NCBI GenBank assembly: GCA_934085635.1
Contig: CAKOHL010000008.1
Location: forward strand, 1 to 21,034
DNA length: 21,034 nt
Source of the DNA: an uncultured Bacilli bacterium
GTDB taxonomy: Bacteria > Bacillota_I > Bacilli_A > RF39 > UBA660
Direction of reading: 5' to 3'
Shown here: in pieces, positions 15,095 to 21,034 of the stretch
Layout: each line of letters starts with the position of its first letter
How positions within the stretch are numbered: the stretch's first letter is position 1
Notes under the pieces: generated by a model
What the model was told of the DNA's origin: nothing
The model's database searches: none
What the model saw: only the letters and a program-made list of their open reading frames with translations
Translations under genes and position numbers: made by a program

Positions 15095-15768
15095 TGGGTA
15101 AAATTATTTTAATTGAAGGGACTGATTGTTCTGGAAAAGAAACTCAATCTAAAATGCTTATGGAGTATTTTAAAAATAATGATATTAGTGTGGGGGCAAT
15201 GAGTTTTCCTAGATATGAAACTCCTACTGGAAGAATTATAGGTGGACCATTACTTGGGAAACCTGCAATTTCTAATACTTGGTTTGATAAACCAATGGAG
15301 CTTGATGCAAAAGTAGCTAGTCTTTATTATGCTGCAGATAGAAGAGCTGCTTTAGAAGAGTTAAAAAAGCTTATTAAAGATAATGATGTCGTTATTTTAG
15401 ATAGATATACTTTTTCCAATATGGCTCATCAAGGTAGTAAGTTAAAAACACTTGAAGAGAGAAAAGAAATATATGCTTTTTTAGAAACTCTAGAATTTAA
15501 ACTTCTTGAATTACCTAGACCAGATTTAGTTATTTTCTTATATTTACCTTATGAGTATGGTATGAAGATTAAAATGAATCGCGCTGAAGAATTAGATGAG
15601 GCTGAGAAAAATAAAGAGCATCAAATTAATAGTGAAAGAACTTATTTAGAACTTACTTCACTTTATGGATTTGAAAAAATTGATTGTTTTTCTGATGGTA
15701 ATGTTAGATCTAGAGAAGAAATACACGAGGATGTTGTAAAAAGAGTAAGAAACTTAATTAAAAAATAA
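15094..15768 (+). CDS. tmk: Thymidylate kinase-like (dTMP kinase) protein
   Basis: P-loop nucleoside monophosphate kinase that should phosphorylate dTMP to dTDP; cytoplasmic, dTTP synthesis. 224 residues (Tmk is usually 205-215). EGTDCSGKETQS (8-19) is the P-loop in family context, followed by SFPRYETPTGRIIG, LYYAADRR, the DRYTFSNMAHQG motif of the dTMP site, and a Lys/Arg/Glu-rich lid (about 166-183). Odd point: the residue after the P-loop Lys is E16, not the usual Ser/Thr, with T17 next. The same gene symbol is used for close relatives, but a deoxynucleoside or other NMP kinase role is possible. ATG 15094 overlaps the upstream stop (TAATG) and has AAGGAAG (15079-15085) 8 nt before it; the GTG at 15085 is inside the SD region and rejected. 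Confidence 0.8.
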   Translation: MGKIILIEGTDCSGKETQSKMLMEYFKNNDISVGAMSFPRYETPTGRIIGGPLLGKPAISNTWFDKPMELDAKVASLYYAADRRAALEELKKLIKDNDVVILDRYTFSNMAHQGSKLKTLEERKEIYAFLETLEFKLLELPRPDLVIFLYLPYEYGMKIKMNRAEELDEAEKNKEHQINSERTYLELTSLYGFEKIDCFSDGNVRSREEIHEDVVKRVRNLIKK

Positions 15769-15825
15769 CAATAATTGGTAAACTAAAAATTAATTATTTA
15801 CTAACAATAATATTAGGTGGTAATG

Positions 15826-16227
15826 ATGAAAAAAGTGCTTTTAGTTTTATCAATTTTTTTGTTTTCTATAATTCTTTTGCCTAAGGTTAAAGCTGGCACT
15901 GGTTATACTTTTGAAGAGAAAATTTATAAAATAGAATTTGATAATTTAAGAAGCAATAAATTGAAAGAGTTACTTGATGGGACTGATTCACTTATTGTTA
16001 CTATAAAAGTTAGTGTGAAAAGTGAAGTTAAAACTTTTAAATTTATGACTCTTGATGTAAATGGTATAGAAAAGGAACTACTTAAGAAAGTTATAAATGA
16101 TATGGAAGACCTTAATGAAAGAGCTTATGTAAAATTAAATGGAGTAAAAATTAATGAAATAAATATTAGGTGTACGAGTGATAGTTATAATAAAATTTTA
16201 GAAAGAAAAGATAATCTAGATGACTAA
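15826..16227 (+). CDS. Small secreted protein of unknown function
   Basis: 133 residues, not recognised. A classic Sec signal peptide is visible: MKK, a hydrophobic core (4-18), then PKVKA with likely signal peptidase I cleavage after A23 (VKA|GTG). There is no lipobox Cys. The mature 110 residues are charged, with alternating beta-like segments (LIVTIKVSV, KTFKFMTLDV) and a Lys/Glu-rich helix; one Cys is near the C-terminus. ATG 15826 is chosen over the adjacent ATG 15823 because AGGTGG (15815-15820) is then 5 nt away rather than 2. Its last 8 nt overlap the MFS transporter gene, so the pair is translated together and may act together (for example a surface partner of the transporter), which is inference. 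No promoter is clear in the 57-nt gap upstream. Confidence 0.75.
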   Translation: MKKVLLVLSIFLFSIILLPKVKAGTGYTFEEKIYKIEFDNLRSNKLKELLDGTDSLIVTIKVSVKSEVKTFKFMTLDVNGIEKELLKKVINDMEDLNERAYVKLNGVKINEINIRCTSDSYNKILERKDNLDD

Positions 16228-17338
16228 TTTAAAGAAGTATAATATTTTTATTTTTATTACTAGTTTTTCTAAACTTTTAGTTGAACTTTTTATTCCTTTA
16301 ATTTTATATAATCGTGGATTTGGCATTAAAAAGATAATTTTATTTTTAATTATTAAGTATTCTTTATGTATTTTATTTGTACCTATTGGTAGAGTTTTAG
16401 GTAATAAGTTTTCTTATACAAAGTTAATGATTTTTAGTAGCGTACTTTTTAGTCTTACTTATATTTATTTGAATTTTATGAAGTCTGTTTTTGTGCTTGC
16501 AATTCTTTATTCGGCATATTTAATGTTTTATTGGCTTGGTAGACATATTTATGCTATTTCAATTATTGAAGAGAAGAAGGCTACAGATAATGTGAGTTTA
16601 TATAATATTTTTACTATTTTAGGTGGGCTTTTTTCTACTTATATTGGTGCAGTTATTATTGATAAGTTTGGATATTTAGTTTTATCAATTATAGTACTTA
16701 TTTTAATGATTGTAAGTATTGTTCCACTTATTAAAATTAAAGATGTTAATATTAGTGATAAAAAAGAGACTATCAAAATTTTTAAGAGTTTTCCAATTAG
16801 AAATTATACTTTTATTACTTTAGATCAACTTAGGTATATAATATGCAGTATTTATCCACTTTATATTTATATTTATGTGAGAAGAACTTTCTCTTTTGCT
16901 GGTGTTTTAAATATTATTAGTGGAGTGGGAAGTATTTTGTATATTTACATACTTTCTAAGAAGATGGATAAGAATAAGAAGGATTACTTAAGTTTGTCTC
17001 TTTTACTAATGGGATTTATTTATGTGTTTAAACTTTTTGTGTATGCTAAGTATTTGTTTTTAATTATTGTTTTTGTGGAGGGTGTGATTAAATCTAGTGT
17101 AGATACTATTACCCTTAGAAATACTTATTGTTATGGTAAGAACTATGATGTGATTAGTTATGTTGCTTTTATTGAAATAATTAACAATGTGGGTAGGACA
17201 CTGTTTTTGGTATTATTTTATTTACTTGATTTAAGTCTTATGCAAATTATACTTGTTTCGGCTATTGGAATATTTTTAAATGTGTTTATTAAATTTGATG
17301 ATGGAAAATTTGGATATAGTAAAGTTGAGACTGATTAG
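16220..17338 (+). CDS. MFS-type membrane transporter
   Basis: 372 residues with 11-12 hydrophobic spans in two halves split by a charged loop near residues 172-190 (KIKDVNISDKKETIKIFKS), the layout of a Major Facilitator Superfamily permease. The first half has an MFS-A-like loop between spans 2 and 3 (IGRVLGNKFSYTK), and span 5 contains GGLFSTYIGAVIIDKFGY, as in MFS drug exporters and YfkF/YjjL-type proteins. At 372 residues it is slightly shorter than the usual 390-420. The substrate cannot be inferred. The start ATG lies 8 nt inside the preceding secreted-protein gene with no good SD, so translation is probably coupled. No terminator follows directly. Confidence 0.8.
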   Translation: MTNLKKYNIFIFITSFSKLLVELFIPLILYNRGFGIKKIILFLIIKYSLCILFVPIGRVLGNKFSYTKLMIFSSVLFSLTYIYLNFMKSVFVLAILYSAYLMFYWLGRHIYAISIIEEKKATDNVSLYNIFTILGGLFSTYIGAVIIDKFGYLVLSIIVLILMIVSIVPLIKIKDVNISDKKETIKIFKSFPIRNYTFITLDQLRYIICSIYPLYIYIYVRRTFSFAGVLNIISGVGSILYIYILSKKMDKNKKDYLSLSLLLMGFIYVFKLFVYAKYLFLIIVFVEGVIKSSVDTITLRNTYCYGKNYDVISYVAFIEIINNVGRTLFLVLFYLLDLSLMQIILVSAIGIFLNVFIKFDDGKFGYSKVETD

Positions 17339-17375
17339 TGTGAAATAGGATTTTTAAAATAATTAAACATAACAC

Positions 17376-17403
17376 TTGCAACCTCATAAATTTATTATAT
17401 AAT
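17376..17403 (+). promoter_or_regulatory. Promoter upstream of the structured RNA
   Basis: TTGCAA (17376-17381), 16-nt spacer, TATAAT (17398-17403). Predicted start near 17410. It is the best promoter in the 420-nt gap other than the one for the ABC gene. Confidence 0.55.
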
Positions 17404-17409
17404 TTATTC

Positions 17410-17690
17410 ATAAAACATCATCAACTACTTTCTTTATTATTATGTATTTTAATAGTAGCATAAAATGGTTGTTTTATCAGTTAAGAAGAGCAAAAGATGT
17501 TTATAGTAGTAATTGTCTTTTTTATTTATTTTAAAAAGTGTCCTAATCATAGAAAACGGTGGTTGCTAAAATTTAGAAGTATAGATCCCGTGAAAGTCCT
17601 TTTGCGAGACTCGACTATCCGGCGTAAGGTGCCGACAGGGTTTTAAAATATAACTCATATGGTAAAATACTATATGAGTTATTTTGTTTT
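17410..17690 (+). ncRNA. Structured non-coding RNA of unassigned class (core 17528-17690)
   Basis: This 420-nt gap holds no convincing gene. Within it, 17581-17640 is 55% GC (33 of 60), about double the surroundings, which in AT-rich genomes usually marks folded RNA. Pairings seen: an outer stem ATTTTAAAA/TTTTAAAAT (17528-17536 with 17641-17649), continued by TGTC/GACA (17539-17542 with 17634-17637). Inside are ATAG/CTAT (17581-17584 with 17615-17618), AGTC/GACT (17595-17598 with 17608-17611), and a GGCG/TGCC hairpin with loop TAAGG (17621-17633). A strong intrinsic terminator follows. The 5' part (17410-17527) is AT-rich and its membership is uncertain. It does not match the T-box, SAM, FMN, TPP, cobalamin, lysine, tmRNA, RNase P or SRP signatures I can recall. 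The raiA-motif RNA of Firmicutes is one class of similar size worth testing, without any claim of a match. It could be a stand-alone RNA or a leader controlling the ABC genes downstream. Confidence 0.62.
17650..17690 (+). terminator. Strong intrinsic terminator ending the structured RNA
   Basis: 14-bp stem (17650-17663 with 17669-17682, one G-U pair), loop AAAAT, then TTTTGTTTT (17683-17690 region). It lies 68 nt upstream of the ABC ATPase start, so it either ends an independent RNA or attenuates the ABC operon. Confidence 0.88.
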
Positions 17691-17696
17691 AAATTG

Positions 17697-17742
17697 TCAC
17701 TTACAAGTCATATTATTTAGTGTATAATTAAAGTGTAAGTGA
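17697..17742 (+). repeat. 9-bp inverted repeat flanking the ABC operon promoter
   Basis: TCACTTACA (17697-17705) and TGTAAGTGA (17734-17742) are perfect inverted copies 28 nt apart. They bracket the region from the -35 to just past the start site, so they may be half-sites for a regulator. Confidence 0.6.
17701..17728 (+). promoter_or_regulatory. Promoter of the ABC transporter operon
   Basis: TTACAA (17701-17706), 16 nt, TATAAT (17723-17728, perfect -10). It lies after the terminator, so the ABC genes can be expressed independently of the structured RNA. AAAGGA (17742-17747) precedes the ATG at 17758 by 10 nt. Confidence 0.65.
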
Positions 17743-17757
17743 AAGGAAAAGTGTATT

Positions 17758-18429
17758 ATGGAAATATTAAAGGTTGAAAAGTTAACAAAAGTTTATGGTA
17801 AAGGAGATAATAAAGTTGTTGCTTTAGATGATGTGAGTTTTAGTGTGGATAAAGGTGAATTTGTTGCAATTGTTGGAGCAAGTGGAAGTGGTAAGTCAAC
17901 ACTATTACATTTATTAGGTGGGGTTGATAGACCTACAAGTGGTAAGGTATTTATTAATGGAACTGATATTTTTAAAATGAATGATGATAAACTTGCTATT
18001 TTTAGAAGAAGACAAGTTGGACTTATTTATCAGTTTTATAATTTACTTCCTATTTTAAACGTTAAAGAAAATATTACATTACCACTTGAGCTTGATGGAG
18101 TTAAGCCAAATGATAAAGAAGTTGATGAACTTATTAAGTCTTTAGGTTTAGAAAGAAGAAGTGACCATCTTCCTAATGAGTTAAGTGGTGGCCAGCAACA
18201 AAGAACTTCCATAGGCAGAGCTCTTATTACTAAACCTGCTATTATTTTAGCAGATGAACCTACTGGTAATTTGGACTCTAAAGCAAGTGAAGAAATAGTT
18301 GGATTACTTAAGAAATCTAATAAAGAACTTAAACAAACTATTATTATGATTACTCATAACTTAGAAATAGCTAAGATGGCAGATAGGGTAATTAAACTTG
18401 AAGATGGTAAAATAGTGGGTGATATGTAA
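17758..18429 (+). CDS. ABC transporter ATPase, MacB/LolD/BceA type
   Basis: Cytoplasmic ATP-binding subunit of 223 residues that powers the FtsX-like permease encoded next. Walker A GASGSGKST (40-48), Q-loop in QVGLIYQFYNLLP, signature LSGGQQQR (142-149), Walker B IILADE (162-167) followed by PTGNLDS, and H-loop MITHN. QFYNLLPxLxVxENI and the LADEPTGNLDS motif are typical of the group that includes MacB, LolD, FtsE-like and bacitracin-type BceA ATPases, which work with mechanotransmitting permeases rather than classical transport channels. It has its own promoter within an inverted repeat. Its TAA overlaps the permease ATG by one base (TAATG). No two-component system, the usual partner of Bce modules, is in the window, so substrate or stimulus is unknown. 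Confidence 0.93.
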   Translation: MEILKVEKLTKVYGKGDNKVVALDDVSFSVDKGEFVAIVGASGSGKSTLLHLLGGVDRPTSGKVFINGTDIFKMNDDKLAIFRRRQVGLIYQFYNLLPILNVKENITLPLELDGVKPNDKEVDELIKSLGLERRSDHLPNELSGGQQQRTSIGRALITKPAIILADEPTGNLDSKASEEIVGLLKKSNKELKQTIIMITHNLEIAKMADRVIKLEDGKIVGDM

Positions 18430-21034
18430 TGAATATTTTAAATAAACTTACATATAAAAATTTACTTTTAAATAAAAAGAGAAGTATTGTTACTATTGTT
18501 GGTATTATCCTTTCAGTAGCGCTTATTTCTGCTGTTGCTAGTATGGTTATGAGTTTTAGGAGTAGTCTTATTAATTATGAAAAGAAAACACAAGGGGATT
18601 ATCATTATGGATTTTATGGAGTAAGTAATGATGAAATTGAAACTTTTAAACAAAATAGAAAGATTGAATCATTATATGCAATAAAAGAACTTGGATATGC
18701 TAATGTAGATAGTAAAAATGATTATAAACCTTATTTATTTGTTATAGAAATGGATGATGTAGCTTTTAATAAAATGGGTATTACTTTAATTGAAGGTAGA
18801 CTTCCTAAGAAAGATGGAGAAATTGTTATTCCAAGACATTTAAAGACTAATGGAAGAGTTGATTATAAAGTTGGAGATAAGATTACTTTAGATATTGGTA
18901 AAAGAATGAGTAATGGAGAAGAATTATGGCAATTTAATCCATATGAAAAAGAAAACAATGAATATTTAACTAAAGAAGTAACTAAGGAATATGAAATAGT
19001 TGGTGTTATTGAAAGACCTGGAAATGTACTTGAAGACTATAGCGCCCCTGGTTATACAGTTATTGCATATATGTCTAATTTAGATATTGGTACAAATTCC
19101 GTATATGTTAGATATTCCAAAGACGGAATAAAAAATCAATATGAAGTTACAGCGGGTATTTTAGGTGTTGATTCACTTATTTTTGAAAAAGGCACTACTT
19201 ATGATGATGAATATTCTGAAAAATATTGGAAAGAAATGGAAAAAGCTAAATATTATTATGATAGTAATGATTATTTAATTAGACTAGAGACTAATGCATT
19301 TAGTGATGGTACAATGAAAGCTCTTATTATAATAGCAAGTATAGTTATCGTTATTATAATAGTTACAAGTGTATTTTGTATTAAAAATAGTTTTAATATA
19401 AGTGTAACAGAGAGAACTACAGAATATGGTATGCTTTCTAGTGTAGGAGCTAGTTCTAAGCAAATTAAGAAAAGTGTATATTATGAAGCATTTTTATTAG
19501 GTATAATAGGTATACCACTTGGAATTTTATCTGGACTTCTTGCAAGTTATATTTTAATAAACTTAGTTAACTATTTACTTCGTGATTCTTTTGTAGATGG
19601 TAATAGTTTCTTAATATATAGTATATCTTTGTTAGGAATTGTTGTAAGCGTGCTTTTAAGTATAGTTACTCTTTATTTATCAAGTACATCTGCTGCTAGA
19701 AAAGCTAGTAAAACTAGTCCAATTGTTAATATTAGAAAGAATAATGATATTAAAGTTAAAAAAAGAAAATTAAAGTGTCCTAAAATAATAAGCAAATTAT
19801 TTGGTATAGGTGGTAAAATTTCTTATAAAAATATTAAAAGAAATAAGAGAAAATATAGAACTACAATAGTTTCTATAGTGGTATCAGTAAGTGTTTATGT
19901 TGCTCTTTCATATTTTGTTAATACAGCTTTTAAAGTAATTAAGTTAGAAGTTGGAGATTATAATTATAATATTATGTATTATTCATATTTACCTAAGTAC
20001 GAGGATAATATGGCGTTTGTAGATAAAGTAATTAGGCTTGATAATATTAAAAAATATTCTATTAATTCTACTAGTCAATATAATGGTGATGTGAAGTATA
20101 GTGATATTGCTAAAAAATATAATGATAGTCTTATTGATGGAGAGGCAACTATTACTCTTATGTCTTTAGGAGATGATGAGTATAGAAGGTATATTAAAAA
20201 ACTAAATTTATCTTATGATGAAGTAAAAGATATGGGTATTTTAATTAATAATGATTATTTACCTGATGAAAACGGAAATAAAATTACTTTTGATATTTTA
20301 GAAGTTAAAAGTGGAGATGTTTTAAAATTAGAAAGAACAGTTAGTGATGTTGATGAAAGCAAAAGCACTGGTAAATTAAATTTAGAAATTAAGAAAACTA
20401 CTGAAATAAGACCTCTTGGTTATGAAAATTATTTTGGAATGCCTTTTATCGTTGTTAGTGATGAATATATGAAACCACTTTTAAAATCAAATGCTATTAC
20501 AGTATTTATTGATAGCTCTAATCCAGATAAATTACAAGATGATATTGATAAAATTATAGCTAATGGAAACTCTGAAGATGAAATGTATATTAACAATATT
20601 GATGCTTCTATGAGGCAAGTTAAGAATATTTATTTAATAGTAGCAATTTTCTTATATGGATTTATTATTGTTATTACTTTAATTGGAGTTACTAATATAT
20701 TTAATACTATTTCAACTAATATGGCTCTTAGAAAAAGTGAATTTGCTTCACTTAAAAGTATAGGTATGACTAAGAAAGAATTTAATAGAATGATATTTTT
20801 AGAAAGTTTTCTTTACTCATTTAAATCTTTAATTATTGGTTTACCTATTGGTATAGGTTTATCTTATTTAATATATCTTGGTTTAAAGGAAACATTAGAT
20901 TTTGCTTATGTATTACCATTTAAAGGAATTATCATAAGTATTAGTGTAGTATTTATATTAATATTTGCGCTTAATTCTTATTCATCTAAACGCGCTAATC
21001 AAGGTAATATAATTGAAACTATTAGAAACGAGAA
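18429..21034 (+). CDS. FtsX-like ABC transporter permease, 3' end cut off
   Basis: Membrane partner of the preceding ATPase; 868 codons are visible and the frame is open at the window end. The last residues (GNIIETIRNE) look like the usual C-terminal tail, so few are missing. Layout: NLLLNKKRSIVTIVGIILSVALISAV as first span, an extracellular region of about 250 residues, and a first FtsX core of three spans (about 296-420, with TERTTEYGMLSSVGASSKQIKKSVYYEA). Then comes a central NIKRNKRKYRTTIVSIVVSVSVYVA span, a second extracellular region of about 230 residues, and a second FtsX core with LRKSEFASLKSIGMTKKEFNRM. Two FtsX domains and about eight spans with two large ectodomains differ from BceB (ten spans, one ectodomain) and from MacB (four spans), and match the wide DUF214-type two-FtsX permeases of Firmicutes. 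Function may be efflux, lipoprotein or peptide handling, or signalling; none can be chosen. Confidence 0.9.
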   Translation, partial: MNILNKLTYKNLLLNKKRSIVTIVGIILSVALISAVASMVMSFRSSLINYEKKTQGDYHYGFYGVSNDEIETFKQNRKIESLYAIKELGYANVDSKNDYKPYLFVIEMDDVAFNKMGITLIEGRLPKKDGEIVIPRHLKTNGRVDYKVGDKITLDIGKRMSNGEELWQFNPYEKENNEYLTKEVTKEYEIVGVIERPGNVLEDYSAPGYTVIAYMSNLDIGTNSVYVRYSKDGIKNQYEVTAGILGVDSLIFEKGTTYDDEYSEKYWKEMEKAKYYYDSNDYLIRLETNAFSDGTMKALIIIASIVIVIIIVTSVFCIKNSFNISVTERTTEYGMLSSVGASSKQIKKSVYYEAFLLGIIGIPLGILSGLLASYILINLVNYLLRDSFVDGNSFLIYSISLLGIVVSVLLSIVTLYLSSTSAARKASKTSPIVNIRKNNDIKVKKRKLKCPKIISKLFGIGGKISYKNIKRNKRKYRTTIVSIVVSVSVYVALSYFVNTAFKVIKLEVGDYNYNIMYYSYLPKYEDNMAFVDKVIRLDNIKKYSINSTSQYNGDVKYSDIAKKYNDSLIDGEATITLMSLGDDEYRRYIKKLNLSYDEVKDMGILINNDYLPDENGNKITFDILEVKSGDVLKLERTVSDVDESKSTGKLNLEIKKTTEIRPLGYENYFGMPFIVVSDEYMKPLLKSNAITVFIDSSNPDKLQDDIDKIIANGNSEDEMYINNIDASMRQVKNIYLIVAIFLYGFIIVITLIGVTNIFNTISTNMALRKSEFASLKSIGMTKKEFNRMIFLESFLYSFKSLIIGLPIGIGLSYLIYLGLKETLDFAYVLPFKGIIISISVVFILIFALNSYSSKRANQGNIIETIRNE

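Noticed and set aside
15775..15804. Hairpin TTGGTAAA/TTTACTAA after the kinase gene as a possible terminator.
   Set aside because: Has one G-U pair, a 14-nt loop and no T run after it, so it does not fit an intrinsic terminator.
17442..17534. A 30-codon ORF starting ATG-TAT-TTT inside the gap before the ABC genes, which could be a leader peptide for attenuation.
   Set aside because: No SD in the preceding 20 nt, no family resemblance, and composition like the surrounding non-coding DNA. A link to the terminator at 17650 is not shown.
17588..17599. CCGTGAAAGTCC recalls fragments of FMN and cobalamin riboswitches.
   Set aside because: The other conserved blocks of both classes are absent or in the wrong order, so the short match is not evidence.
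1..21034. CRISPR array or tracr-like repeats that would make the HEPN protein a Cas13 effector.
   Set aside because: No set of regularly spaced direct repeats was seen on either strand; the protein is also shorter than described Cas13 proteins.
1..21034. Use of genetic code 4 (TGA as Trp), considered because of the AT bias.
   Set aside because: All Trp positions, including conserved ones such as GDGW in PFOR, use TGG, and all genes are full length with TGA as stop.

Overview
The window is a very AT-rich stretch (by eye roughly 27-30% GC) from an anaerobic Bacillota, most likely an uncultured gut lineage of Bacilli. Pointers are pyruvate:ferredoxin oxidoreductase in place of an aerobic dehydrogenase, a UgtP-like glycolipid glucosyltransferase, and two membrane-anchored peptidoglycan hydrolases, which imply a cell wall and so argue against wall-less Mollicutes. 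Trp is always TGG, and every complete gene ends in TAA or TAG. An AGG codon sits at the invariant pyruvate-binding Arg of the oxidoreductase, so AGG reads as Arg. The taxon is an inference.

Layout: 1-3309 is nifJ/PFOR, cut at its 5' end. 3391-4524 is a CHAP-domain wall hydrolase with two Ig-like modules and a clear terminator. 4525-4799 holds a probable small RNA on the minus strand, with its own promoter and terminator, and the recG promoter. 4800-9256 is a same-strand run: recG, a YebC/PmpR-type regulator, and an unrecognised 564-residue protein with two HEPN-type RNxxxH motifs. 9274-11748 is a heavy-metal efflux operon (CadC/SmtB-type ArsR repressor plus P1B-2 ATPase) behind a consensus promoter carrying two inverted-repeat operators. 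11810-12940 is the UgtP-like glucosyltransferase. 12975-14027 is an anchored NlpC/P60 hydrolase that appears to be transcribed leaderless. It converges with, and overlaps by 4 nt, a small minus-strand membrane protein (14024-14557).

14648-15768 is a translationally coupled pair: a small HAD-like phosphatase and a thymidylate-kinase-like protein. 15826-17338 is a second coupled pair: a small secreted protein of unknown function and an MFS transporter. 17339-17757 has no convincing gene but contains a locally GC-rich, structured segment with a promoter upstream and a strong intrinsic terminator, best read as a structured non-coding RNA of unassigned class. 17758-21034 is a MacB/LolD-type ABC ATPase coupled to a large FtsX-like permease that runs off the window.

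Most genes are housekeeping or envelope functions. The less ordinary items are the tandem-HEPN protein, the two candidate RNAs, the leaderless NlpC/P60 gene and the twin-operator metal promoter. I saw no CRISPR array, insertion sequence, phage gene, tRNA or rRNA.
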